Part shown: one piece after another, positions 49,217 to 62,700 of the stretch
Layout: each line of letters opens with the position of its first letter
Position numbering within the stretch: the stretch's first letter is position 1
From: Vermamoeba vermiformis
Taxonomy: Eukaryota > Tubulinea > Echinamoebida
Direction: 5' to 3'
Length of the DNA stretch: 64,000 nt
Assembly (NCBI GenBank): GCA_045837725.1
Contig: JBEWZL010000200.1
Span: forward strand, 124,001-188,000
Notes under the pieces: generated by a model
Told to the model about the DNA's origin: nothing
Database searches by the model: none
Seen by the model: the letters and a program-made list of their open reading frames with translations, nothing else
Made by a program: the position numbers and the translations under genes

Positions 49217-49632
49217 CTCCACATCCACTGATTAAATATACAACTCGTTGTTGTGAACCGTAAGTATCAACAATAGATAATATCAATTTTTACCATAATT
49301 TACGGAATATTTGACGAGTGATTGACAGCTTGTTTCTCGTACGAGGATCGCGAAACAGAAGGTTCGGAGGAGAAACTATCATTGCGACTACGAGCAATAT
49401 ATTTGAAATACCATCATGTTATCGGTATACTACCAGCGACTGTTTTGCATGAGCTGGATCGACATCACAATGGTAAGCCTGAAATATCGTATTCCTTTTC
49501 CGGTGAGACGTCAAGTCAAGTCAAGTCAAAAAATTCGTAACAATTATAGCGTGCTGATTTGAACACTGCAGCACAAAGCTTGGTGTAGTGCAAACGCACA
49601 TGAAGAAGGGGAGCAGACAGTGAATTTTACGG
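49217..49632. promoter_or_regulatory. Bidirectional promoter region of receptors 2 and 3
   Basis: About 415 bases between two divergent receptor-kinase starts. A (GTCAA)n-like short repeat is seen at about 49508-49527. No gene supported; both promoters must lie here. Confidence 0.5.
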
Positions 49633-52600
49633 ATGCACGTCGCTATTCCATATTATCTGCAATTATTTATTGTTATTTCATGTATATTTTTTGTAAATAG
49701 ATCGTCGTGCTCACTTGTAGAGGAAGAGAGGCAATTTTTTGAAGACTTAACGACAGCAAATCCAGCCTTTGTTCTGCCAGTTAGTGTGGATGATGTTTGC
49801 TCGTGGGGACGTGTTAACTGTACAGAGGACGGTTCGCACGTGATAGGGTTGTAAGTAATAGTCTTTTGCTATCAATCTAATTTGCAAATCTCTTGATTAA
49901 GATTATTCCAGCGCAGATCTGAAAAAGATCACACAAAGTCCAATTTATTTACCAATATTATTTAATGACATAATTCTGGCTTAGCGATCGCCGTATTGAT
50001 TTAATATTAACTTAAATAATTGTAATCAATTGTAAATCTTTCTCTGTGACACACGCGTCTCCTTGATCTGACCAGAAAAGCTCAAATATTTTTAATTAGG
50101 AATCTAGCTCGCCAGCGAGTACCAATTCTGCCGTATTCCATCGCTAATCTCACACACTTGCGTAATTTGTAAGTTTGAACGTTAGTCTGAAGGAAACAAC
50201 AACTAATAATCACCTTATAATTAGGGACCTTTCTTTCGTGGGCATTGGAGACCAAGGAATAGAGCGATTAATTCCTCTGTCAGGCCTCGTTCAGTTGTAA
50301 GTCGATCTAATTTTTTTCTGGATTGCAAAACTGAAAAACCGTTATTTTTTAGAGTCCTACGTCAAACTAACGCTTTTGAGCTTCCTGAGACTTTTGGATA
50401 TTCATTTCCTAATTTGGAGATATTGTACGTCCATGCGCCATTTTTAATATTGAAGCTAATTTTATTGACCAGAGATTTGCCAGACTCGTTAGTTTCTATT
50501 CCAATCGGCTTTAATGAACTTCGAAACTTAAAGAGCCTGTAAGTAAGCCAATGTACACCTCATTCGATCTAATAAAGCTTTCAGAACAATGCGCTTTGGA
50601 AATCCGGCTTACATGGAAAGATTTTGTGGCCTGCCTAACCTCGAAGTCCTCGATTTAGTGAACTCAATCGCTCAATCATTACCGCAATGTTTTAGCAATG
50701 GATTTCCAAAACTACGCACTTTGTAGGTTTAACATTACAATAGTAGATCGCGATCAGACCCTAATTCTTTTTGTTAGAGCTCTCGCTTGGTCGTCTTTGA
50801 GAGCATTTCCTGATATTTTTGGCCTGGAGACTTTAGAGGAATTGTAAGATAATTGTAAAATTATTAATGGGTATTGATCCTGATCTCTTCAGACACATTT
50901 CCATGACAACTCTTAATGTAATGATACCACGCGATATAGGCAGATTAAGGAGCTTAAGGACATTGTACGTATTAATGGTTGCTTGGTGTCATAGGCGCTG
51001 ACTTTGTGATAGGAACTTCTTTTCAGCGGGAATTATTGGCCCGATACCAGACACGATTGGAGACCTGCGAAATCTTGAAAACCTGTAAGTATAGATCTAT
51101 TGCTATATAAGGTAATTTTATGCTAACAGATCTCAGATTGCTTGGAGATAATACTCTCTTGAGCACTATACCAGCGTCGATAGGCAGACTCACGAATTTA
51201 AAGCAATTGTAAGGATTGTTTTCAACGTCTTATTATTCAGTACTAACTATTTTGTAGAACTTTAAGTTCAAACACTTTAGTGAGAGAAATTCCGGAGGAG
51301 ATCTGCAACCTCGAAAAATTAGAAAGTCTGTAAGTATCTGACCACATTCGTCGATAGATAAATGATTAATACGTATATATCGCAGTAATTTAGGCAACAA
51401 CCAGCTATCCGGAGGTATTCCGGACTGCATTGGCAGATTGACGCGATTGCAAAACTTCCAGTTGAGCCACAACACTCTCGACGGCACGGTCCCTTCATCT
51501 ATTGGCGCCTTGACTAACTTGACCACATTGTAAGCACTATTTGAGTACGTAGTTGCAATACTAACGAGCGAATTTTAGGCAATTTAGCAACAACCAACTG
51601 ACCGGAACTTTGCCCGACGAGTTGGGAAATTTACAACAATTAGACGCGTTGTAAGTTCTATATGAATATCTATTTGCATGCTAATTATGTTGCGTAGGTC
51701 TTTCGATAATAATCAATTGGTTGGTACTCTGCCAGCTACCCTTCAAAACCTTCAACGCCTGTTAATTTTGTAAGTCATGCCAACCTAACACGCGCTATTA
51801 ATCGGTATTAATGCATATTATTAGCCAAGCGTCTTTCAATAACCTTGAAGGTCCTCTATTCAACATCTCTAACATGCCTCGCTTGGAGTTTTGGCACGTA
51901 GTATTTCCTCGTGGTTTTCGAATATTATAGTAATAAGTCTTTATAGCGAGGTTCAATTCAATGCTCTGAGCGGTCAATTGCCTGATTTCTTCACGAGCGA
52001 GTGCGGACTCTCTAGCTTTCAAGCGCAATCGAATAATCTCACGGGCACCATTCCTCGGTCCCTGCAGAACTTGAATTATCTGCAGCAATTGTAGGATTAA
52101 TATCAATGTAGTTCATACCATATATGCTAATGTAATATTAATCAGGAATTTGGGCAACAATAGAATTACGGGCACGATCCCAGAACTTTTGTTCACGCAG
52201 CCACAGCGATTAACTGTCGTGTAAGTTGTTTGACAATACGTTAAATTCACGTTGATTCTAAGCTTAGACTCTTTTTAATAGGGATCTCTCGGATAATTTT
52301 ATCACCGGCACTGTGCCTCCTATTATCGCTCGTTTGCGCTCATTGTACGTACAAGACTCGACACGACAAACAAGCAGAACTAACTTTCTTTAATCAGATT
52401 CTTAGAGAACAATAATTTAATCGGTGCTATCCCACCACTGGACAATGCAACGGTGTTGAACTTCATGTAAGTGGAGCGATGTCATCGTTCAATCGTCAAT
52501 TGATAACTAACTGACTGACCAGCGATCTTTCGAATAATAAGCTCGAAGGTACCTTGCCTCCGTTGCCAACACAACTCTTGTTTGCGTGAGTACCGAATAA

Positions 52601-55600
52601 TACCATTGCTCCTCCAATTACTGACTTTGCGAAAGTTCGTTTGCATCCAATCTTCTCACGGGCACATTTCCGATCGAGTACACGCAAATCCCTGGCTTGG
52701 CGACGCTGTAAGATGAGAATTCTATATAGCGCCCTATACTAACGGGTCTTAACTTCAGTGATTTGTCCAATAATGACCTGTACGGCCCGTTCCCGAGAGG
52801 AATTCCGCAGAACCTTCCTTTTCGACATTTAGACGTGTCGCACAATCGAATGAATGGCACGATCCCTTCCGGATTGATTTCACAATCAATTCAGACCTTG
52901 TAAGCTCTCTCCTTACTGTCCGTTTTATATGAAACTAACCGTGACCATATTGTAGAATTTTGTCAAACAATCACTTTGGCGGAACTCTACCGACGTACAA
53001 TTCACTGGCATTCAATTTGCATACATTGTAAGTGGTCCGATACGATATCGTTCAATTCGACGTCAGCGTTAGTGCGCTAATTACTTCAATCAACAGACTA
53101 TTGGACAACAACCGAATCGGAGGAAATGTACCACGTGCCCAATTTTCATTAATGAACCTCGAAGTATTGTACGTGACGTCATATTCGACTTATCAACGGA
53201 ATTAGTTCTTACATTAATTATTCCAGGAACTTGTCTGGCAATCTTTTGCGAGGCAATTTGCCAGCAATTACGCAACGTCTACGTAGATTGCGAGTGCTGT
53301 ACGTAATCTTAATGCATGTCAATAAGCACTCACTAACATTGCTCGTAGTAACATCTCGTTCAATTTTATATCCGGCGTTCTTCCGCCCTCGCTATCGAAC
53401 ATTGTTAATCTCGAAGAGCTGTAAGTATAAGCTCATCGTATCTGAATTTCTAACGTTCGACAGAAACCTATCGGCGAACGACTTTATTGGCACGATTCCT
53501 TCTCAGTTAGGCGCTTTGGCCAGTCTTCGAGTATTGTAAGTTGCAGATGTAAAATCGGTGTATTGATTAAATCTGTCTAGGAACTTGGCCGTGAATCACT
53601 TAACTGGCGGAATCCCGATTAGTTTTGCAGGCCATGAGTCCCTGACGTCACTGTAAGAAAAGAACGGCACCTCTATTAATGATTAACCCGTAAATAGGAT
53701 TCTCAAGTCTAACCAGCTGTCTGGCACTATTCCGAACTACATTTGTGAACTTTTCAATCTTCAACGACTGTAAGAATCCACTCTAAAAATCAGTGCAAAA
53801 TATTAACCGAGCTATTTTTAGTGATTTGTCGGTCAATTATTTCACTGGAACTCTTCCCGAGTCAATAGAACAACTGCGAGGCTTGCACTATCTGTAAGGA
53901 TTACTAACGGTGTCGTTGAAGAGCTCTTCTTAATTGTGCTTAGGGACCTCGGAAAAAATCACATATCGGGCGAGATCCCTGTCAATTTGTTCGCCTTGCA
54001 GCGACTGCGCCGATTGTAAGTCGAACTGACTTAAAATATTCTAATGCGGAGGTGACTAATGCTGATGTAGGGATCTCTCGCAAAACGAACTTTCAGGCAC
54101 TATTCCACAGGAAATATCAAACGCACGCTTGATTGAATGGATAAACTTGTCGCGCAATAAGCTCCAAGGAACTCTGCCTTCATTAATGGGACTAACTGAA
54201 GTCATAGAATTGTACGTACTTGAGATTTCTTAGTAGTCTTCTTCTAACAATCCTTCAGCCATATTGCCTCGAACAATTTAGTCGGCTGCATACAGCTGCC
54301 ACGCATATTTGAAAGTTCTCGGAACAGATCCCACATAGCAGCCTGTTCCATCGACAACAACCGTTTCTGCTGTTCACGCAATGACTACGTGTGCTCTACA
54401 ACAGGTTCGTTGGCTTTTTAATCGCTGCACACGTGCTTTTGATTCTAATCTCGTCATTACAATCCAGATTATTGCCCACTAGATGAAGCTTTGATAATTG
54501 CCAGTGGAGACCGCGTTCGAATCAAACCTCGCTTCCATTATGACAGTAAGCTTTCAGATGTCTTGACGGCGCTTATTTAACACGTATCAGAGCTTGTCGT
54601 AGAGCAAGGCGGCACTCTTGTGATATTGCCCGAGACAAAGTTAGACATTGAGTGCGTGACGGTACTCGGTACAATTGAAGTTGACGTCAGTGAGTTAGAA
54701 GAAGAGTCTATAGACGTGCCATTTTTGTCGTTCTCGTGCGGTGAGACGGAGAGTATGACTATGACAGCTGTGGGCTTTGGAAAGAAATGCGAAGTTTCTA
54801 GCACGACCGTTCAAAATGCTGGCTCGAAACGAAAGTTCACCGCCAAAGTCCCATGTCCTAACAATTTACTGCCAGAAGGTACGGAGTTGAAACCCATTCC
54901 TTTACAGTCGCTAACATACTGCTGTAGGAACGATCATTGCCATCATCGTGTCAGTTACTGGTGGTTTCATTTTAGTGATTGTAATTGGTGGCGTGACGTA
55001 CAGATATTTCAGAGGCAAACGACGAGTTGAACAACTGTTGAACAGAGTGGAACTGCTGACACTGACCACAAAGAACGGAGCAGACGATCAGTTCTCACTT
55101 CCTCAGTGGCATGCACCAGAAGACTACTCGCTCAAACCAATCGAAGACTTGCCCATTCAATTGTCAAACACAAAGTTCGACTTTGGAACCAAAGGCAATC
55201 TCTTGCAAGTCGACTCCATGTACAAAGACACCTTCAGAGTGCAGAGCCGCACCAAGATTGGTCAGTCCCGAGGACTTGTTGAGCGACTACTTGAGAAGAG
55301 TCTTCGTGTCAACTTTCATCCAGTTCAGTCGACCAAGTACCAGCTCACAGTTGATCCGTTCGAGATTGACATTCGCGACAAAGGTTACGTCGATGTGACA
55401 CTGATGCTGCAAATGAGAATGACAACACGCACAAACATCTCACTGTGGGTCGAAGTTCCTGAACTCAAACAGTTCTCTTTGTTGGAATTCGTTTGTGCAA
55501 GTGAACCATCACCTTGGATCGACATCGATGAAGTTGATGGTGTGACTGAAGCACTTGGTGAAGGAGGATTTGGTGCTGTGTACAAAGCCAAGTATCGTGG

Positions 55601-56465
55601 TCAAACGATCGCATTCAAGAAGCTCAAAGTAAGTCGCCAAGAAGGAATGACACGTGTCAAAAGTGTCATCAAGTGTCAAGCTTGAACTAACTCTGTTTCT
55701 ATTGTAGTTCCAAGAGATGAACATCCAGCAGTTCGAAGAGTTCAATCGTGAAGTGCAAATGATGATGAACTTGCACCACAGATGCATTGTGCAGTTCATC
55801 GGAGCATCAAAAGTGCCTGGAAAGCTTGCCATCTTGACAGAGTTCGTTTCAGGAGGCAATCTTCAAGAACTGTTGAACAGCAGACCATTGGACACAGGAT
55901 TGAAACTGAAGATTGCATTGGATGTTGCAGAAGCACTTCAATTCTTGCACGCAAACAACATTCTTCATCGTGACATCAAAGCAGAGAATGTGTTGGTTGC
56001 ATCGACAGCCAAAGAAGCATCAGTGAATGTCAAACTGACTGACTTTGGCACTGCTCGATCAATTGTTGAAGAAGTGACCATGAAGTTCACAAAAGGCATT
56101 GGCACGCCTACATACATGGCTCCTGGTAAGTCCTACCACATCGCAATATTACACGAACGAGGTACTAACGCATTACAGAAATTCTTGAGAACAAGCGATA
56201 CGAGAAAGGAGCAGACATTTACAGCTTTGGCATTCTTTTGTGGACAATCATGTCGCAACAAATGCCTTACTCGCACTTGGAACACCCATGGCAGATCGCC
56301 AACATGGTCATTGAAGGTAAACGCTTGACCATGCCGCCAACCGCGCCAGTGGCAGTGGCAGAACTGATCAGCAAGTGCTGGGCTCAATCACCAGATGATC
56401 GACCGAGTATGGATCAAGTCGTCAAAGAACTGGATTTAATTATCGAACTTGCAAACGCACACTAA
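49633..56465 (+). CDS. LRR receptor-like TKL kinase 3
   Basis: ATG at 49633 with a signal peptide (LQLFIVISCIFFVNRSSC) and N-cap (EEERQFFEDLTTANPAF, DVCSWGRVNC). About 30 LRR exons (50100-54300) each encode roughly one 24-residue unit such as LDLSDNFITGTVPPIIARL, with phase-2 introns inside the Leu codon that ends each unit. The membrane-proximal region contains GCIQLPRIFE, CSIDNNRFCCS, SFSCGETESM and VPCPNN. The TM exon starts at 54928 (IIAIIVSVTGGFILVIVIGG). The juxtamembrane domain (55010-55500) and kinase (GEGGFGAVYKA, LHRDIKAENVLV, LTDFGTARS, APE, DDRPSMDQVV) are intact to the stop at 56465. Intracellular DNA is nearly identical in long patches to the three paralogs. Probable plasma-membrane receptor; ligand unknown. 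Confidence 0.9.
55648..55659. repeat. Intronic palindrome TGACACGTGTCA, copy 9
   Basis: In the receptor 3 N-lobe intron, followed by AAAAGTGTCA and AAGTGTCA half-sites that could pair with its left arm in RNA. Confidence 0.9.
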
Positions 56466-56753
56466 ACTATTAAACTCTGTAGCGCAGAAATGCCGTTACA
56501 ATCATAAAAATTTATCTGGAACAAGGTCCGTTACGCTATTTTTACTTTACGTTAAGGTTATAACGACAAAAGTAGAATGTAACTTTAATTAGAACATGGG
56601 AAAAGATGCAAACAAGCTTTGAGAAATTTAATTACGCGGATGTGATTCATTTTTTCGACATGACAGCCCAAATTTTCACTTGTCCTCATCAATGGCATTG
56701 TGTCGCTGTGATAGACGGAACAAACATGCTTTGCCATTAATATAATTAAAAGT

Positions 56754-59700
56754 ATGCGAGATAATTATTTATTTGTGCTCATCCAGCTGGTTTTGCTCTT
56801 GCTCACGAGCTTTACGTTTGGCGATTTAATACCCTCCGAGCAAATATTTTTTGAGGAATTATTACAGCAAAATCCCACGCTGAGCCCGAGTTTAAATCCA
56901 GGCGGATCGATTAATCGACCATGCTCTTGGTTCGGTGTTTTGTGCACCGCCACCGGAGAGAATGCTTTAGAGATGTAAGTAATCATTATTTGCAATGGTT
57001 ACAACGGAGTGGTTGCTTGATTGATCTGATCAACCTAATCCATTTCCTTCTAACACGACTGATTCCATTATTTTCATTAGAAGTTTGATACTACAGTTTA
57101 ATGTCATACCAAACTCTATTGGCAACCTTCAATATTTGAGATCGCTGTAAGTTCCAGATCAGCTCATTTTTATTCCCTTATTTTTCTTTAATAAAATGTA
57201 AATATCAAATTAATAATTATGCTAATGCATCTTGCAGAGGGTTGTCGGGCAGAGTATTGGCAATCCCACCAGAAATTGCAAAACTTAATCAAACACTAGA
57301 AAATCTGTAAGTTACGTTACAGATCCGAAAACAGCATGTTATTTAATCTATTTAAGCTATTTATTATTTAATCTAACTGCCTCATTTGCTAGGAGGATTA
57401 TTGGCGCCCAGATCAACGAGACAGATGTCACTTACTTGCTACCGCTTCGTAATCTTCGCATTTTGTAAGTACTTTACTATTATACGCTTAATATTTAAAT
57501 GCTTACTAATTGTTATTAAGAACACTCACTTTGTCAGTCCCTCGGGTCTCAACTTTACCGCCGAACTTCGCAACGTCTTTTCCGAATCTAGTCGAGCTGT
57601 ACGAAAATTCGTTAATACTCACGAGGATAATGCGTACTAATGCCTTCTCAGACAATTGCCAGAATCCTTAACAGCGTTGCCGGATCTGTCGGCCTTGCAG
57701 AGATTGAGAACATTGTAAGTGGACGACGGTACTAACAACAATTATCTAATTATAAATTATAATTAAGGATATTAAGGGGCTATAACGGTCCCTTCCACGA
57801 CTCAATTTGCAATCTAATAGGATTAGAACGGTTGGATCTCGAAAATGCGCTTGGAGTGAGAAGACTTCCTGAATGCATTAACAGAGTTATTAGCTTGCGA
57901 TATTTGTACGTTAATTATTACAATTACGATGCTCAGAATTTAACTTGGATGCAGGAACTTGGCCCGATCCGGTCTTGGATTTGTTCCAAATGTTTATGGC
58001 TTGCGCTTCCTCGAAGAACTGTAAGAATATTCTTTAATAATGAACGTAACCATTCTTATATTAATAAATTATTTAGGTATTTGAACGAAATTAGGGCCGT
58101 GGGAACAATATCACCTGAAATTGGACAGTTGACGAGCCTCAAAATATTGTACGATAGACAGTACACCATATATGGACAAATAATATGATACTGATACTAA
58201 ATTTATAGCCATGGCGAATCTATGACGACAACTAGCGGACTGCTTCCTGATACGATCGGCAATCTCGTAAATTTGGTCGAATTGTATGCGCCGAAATTGT
58301 TCATTTTATTATCGAACTAACCTAGATATTAAATAGGAAGTTGTTTAATAACGAAATTAGTGGCACTATTCCAGCGAGTATCGGGAATCTTAAACAACTG
58401 AAAATGCTGTAAGAAAAATATCTGGTATACTTATTGTACTAATTTATTTGCCTTCAAGAGATTTACGACAAAATAGCTTAGAGGGCACCATACCGAACGA
58501 AATTGTTAATTGTGAGAGCATGGAAGTTATGTACGTAAATTTTGTTTATTGAATCAAAACGACCAAACTAATCACGATCTTTCGATAACGATAGAATGTT
58601 AGATAATAATATGCTCAGTGGTACAATACCGAATGACTTGGGAAGGCTAAAAAACTTGATGGGCCTACAAATCATAAGCAACGTGCTTGAAGGCACAATT
58701 CCTGCGTCATTAGCGCAGTGTAGCAATCTGTCGCTCATGTAAGCATAATTTAACTCGTCGTATTTAACACGATATGTCTAACGTTATCAGCGCGCTCATG
58801 TCAAATCAACTGACCGGAACATTGCCGCCAGAATTCTCACAGCTGTCAAATCTGGTTCATTTGTAAGTCCATGATTTTCATCGACCTTTTGTTTGACATA
58901 TTGACAGGGTTATGGGCAATAATCTGTTGCATGGCACGATCCCGCGGTCGTACTCGAATCTACGTAAGCTCTGGAGCATGTAAGTACTAGGGCAATGGAC
59001 AGCATGTGTCAAAGTGTCACTAACAAGATTGACACGTGTCACAAACTGCTACCCAGTACAGCGAACAAAATTAACAACCTTTACTTTCAGTCAACTGTCA
59101 TACAATAATTTGGAGGGGTCGCTCATTAGCTTTGCTGAAATGCCAGAACTACGGTCAATGTAAGGGCTTTGAACTTACTCTTATGAATCTGCGACACTAA
59201 CGGCGCTAACAGAACAATGGAATTTAATCGCCTTACGGGCGCCATTCCCGACACATTTTACACCAATACGGTGTTGAGTCACGTTTTCTTGCAAAACAAC
59301 GAATTATCGGGCACTATTCCGCAGTCAATCAGTTTGCTGCCAAGCATATTGGACATGTACGACAAAAAAATTTTAGCATTTTTCAGTGCGCTACTAACCC
59401 TACTGTCGCAGCAATTTGAGCCGAAACCAACTACGCGGAACAATTCATCCTGCAACCTTTCTAGATAGATCATTAGTACGGCTGTACGTAATTAATAGCT
59501 GCGATTAATCATCGATAATTAACTAATTGATGGCAGCGACTACTCGAACAACTTGCTCGAAGGGCCGTTACCTCCTATTAGATCCGCTGTGCTCAACATG
59601 GTGTACGTCTTTCGATTAGTCAATTTCGGACTAAAAGCAAAATACTAACAATAATTTCGAAGAAATCTTGCAAATAATAGGTTGAACGGTTCAATTGGCC

Positions 59701-62700
59701 ATTTCAGTGCATGTGGGCAGTGCGCTACTATGTACGTAAATACTAATATTATTATTCGCTTTATTAATCTTAATCTCTGTATAGTGACCTCTCAAATAAT
59801 TTCTTCGAGGGATCATTGCCTGACCTCAACACAAGGATGACTCAGTTGTACGTAAAACAAGGTTACTTTTTGTTCGCAATTACTAACTCAACTTATTGTA
59901 GCGACCTGTCGCGTAACCAATTAAGCGGAACCATTCCCCAATATTACGTTTCGAACACTCATTTGAATCGATTGTAAGTGCAGGATGTTAATTGACCTCT
60001 AATTAACAAATCTAACGGAGCCTATTTTAGGGTGTTAGCGCATAACAATCTTACTGGAGAACTTTTAACGGACGGTTGGCCTCTGCTGCGGCACGTGTAA
60101 GTAAAATGAAAAATTTAATACGACTACAAAAATAACCCAAAAATAGAGATGTCTCTTATAATCAATTGCAAGGAACCATTCCAAGACGACTTATGGAGGT
60201 TGCCCAAGTTTTGTAAGCATCAGATCTAACTTTTTTTTCGTTTTCGGCCTAACTTATTTACTTAGAATTTTTTCGCATAATCAATTCTCTGGCCCATTTC
60301 CATCAGTATTTATCCGAACAGACTTGGTGCGGATCCATTTTGACAATAATAGGCTCTCAGATCTACTTCGTCCTAGTTTCCTCGATCATCCGAACTTGGA
60401 AATTATGTAAGAACAACACTATTAGCGGCTAATTATTACTTTATTAATGCATTAGCAGGGACCTTTCAAACAACAATTTCCGTGGCATGTTGCCGGCAAT
60501 TACATTATCGCAGCCATCGAAGTTACGAGTGCTGTAAGTCACAATCTTACTTGCCAAATAAGGCAATATTAATATGGTATACTGATAGGCGCATGTCTGG
60601 CAATCGCTTTATGGGCGCAGTTCCGGGCACATTTGCGCTGATGGCGAGCCTCGAGATCCTGTATGTCAAACACAAAATTCTAAGAAATCCTAACTAATGC
60701 TTCTTTTGCAGTGACTTATCGAATAACTTACTGAATGGTCAATTACCGCCACAATGGGGCTCATTTAGACACTTGCGTGAATTGTACGGTGAAAATTCTA
60801 GCACCCGCGCGTACCGCTAACTTTTTGCATCTAGGTACCTGTCTGATAATCGATTTACTGGAAACTTCCCGGCAACATTTGATGCTCTTGAGTCCCTCGA
60901 AGTACTGTACGTATAGCTATTATATTATTTTGTAACCTGTCTTCTCACCAATCGCATCAGTGACGTGTCCAACAACAATTTTGATGGACCACTGCCCGGC
61001 GCTCTGTTTAACTTGTTGACTTTGCAATCATTGTAAGACCGTTAAATACAGTAGTAATGTATTGATTATTAATAATTTTGCAGGAACATGGCTCACAATC
61101 GATTCACCGATCAGATCCACATTACTTTGTTCCAACTCTTGCTTACGCTTACGGACATGTATGGCCTTAAAGCTTAGCATACTAACACCTTACTAACCTA
61201 TTATAGTAATTTGAGCCACAACTTGTTCACGGGCACACTGCCGACAACATTGTTCAATTTGCATCGTATCAGACGAATGTACGTTCACCTCGGCAATCCG
61301 TTCTTGCATAATGTACTCATTATTATAACTTCGTAGTGATCTATCGTATAATTCTTTGACGGGCACCATCCCTAGTGCAGTATCAAATATGAGAACTCTC
61401 GAAGAACTGTAAGCCGATAATTTTTCACAGTCTCCTTGCGCGGAATGCTAATTAAACATCTTGTTAGATCGCTATCGGCAAATCAACTGAGCGGAACAAT
61501 ACCTGTATTGTCTGGATTGAAAAACTTGGCCAAATTGTACGTCAACATCAATGACCTGGTCATAAGCAAGGCTCTAACCTTTCCTTATTTAGTAATGTCG
61601 ATTCAAACTCGTTGACTGGCTGTCTGCGGCTACCAACTCGATTCTTAGCCTCAAATAACTCTACGACGTACACAGGTCAATGTTCAATCGAAGGAAATCC
61701 AATCTGTTGCAGTCCAGAGCAGTACACGTGCACGACTAGCGGTACGAACTATGGAGCTAGAGTCAATGTCCGTGTGCTAAACAAGAGTTATCTTTGCAGG
61801 TTGCAATGCAGACCGTGTGTTACATGCCAGTCAAGACCGGGCCTGGGTTATAGTCCGCACTGAAGGCTTTCCCTATGACAGTAAGTTGTCATATTAAGCA
61901 CAATTGTCATTATAACTCATCAACTGCTTTGCAGAAATCATTGTGGACCCGGGAGCAGTGCTGACATTGCCGACAGCTTTCAGTGGCTCAGTCTACTGTG
62001 CAAATGTCACGGGTGTCATCGAAATACTGCCCGTACACAGCGAGACATATGCTCCTACGGTCGTAACTCACACTTGCGGCGTGTTCTCTCCGAGTTCAGT
62101 GTTCATGAGGGACGAGCGATGTCGCATTACAAATCGTGCAGTGAGTGCGCAAGGTGATGCAACAACGTACACGTATGACTGGCAGTGCACGCAGCCTGAG
62201 CCAGCTGTGTCGACTGGAGTGGTTGTAGCTGCTGTAGTTACGAGTGTTGGTGGCACTATTTTGTTCGTGGTGATTGGCATCATTTCCGTGCGTTATGTAC
62301 GAGGCAAACGACGAGTCGAACAACTGTTGAACAGAGTGGAACTGCTGACACTGACCACAAAGAACGGAGCAGACGATCAGTTCTCACTTCCTCAGTGGCA
62401 TGCACCAGAAGACTACTCGCTCAAACCAATCGAAGACTTGCCCATTCAGTTGTCAAACACAAAGTTCGACTTTGGCACCAAAGGCAATCTCTTGCAAGTT
62501 GATTCCATGTACAAGGACACGTTCACGATGCAAGCCAAAGCAAAGCCGAGCAACTCCCGCGGCTTAATTGAACGACTCATCGAGAAGACTGTGCACGTTC
62601 AGTTCCATCCAGTTCAGTCGTCAAAGTTCCAACTCACCGTGGACCCAGCTGAAATTGATCTTCGCGGCAAAGATGAAGTTAGTGTGACACTGATGCTGCA

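Noticed and set aside
55385-55859. Minus-strand Ser/Thr-rich frames opposite receptor 3 (similar at 31150, 43364 and 62614)
   Set aside because: Antisense shadows of the juxtamembrane and kinase exons.
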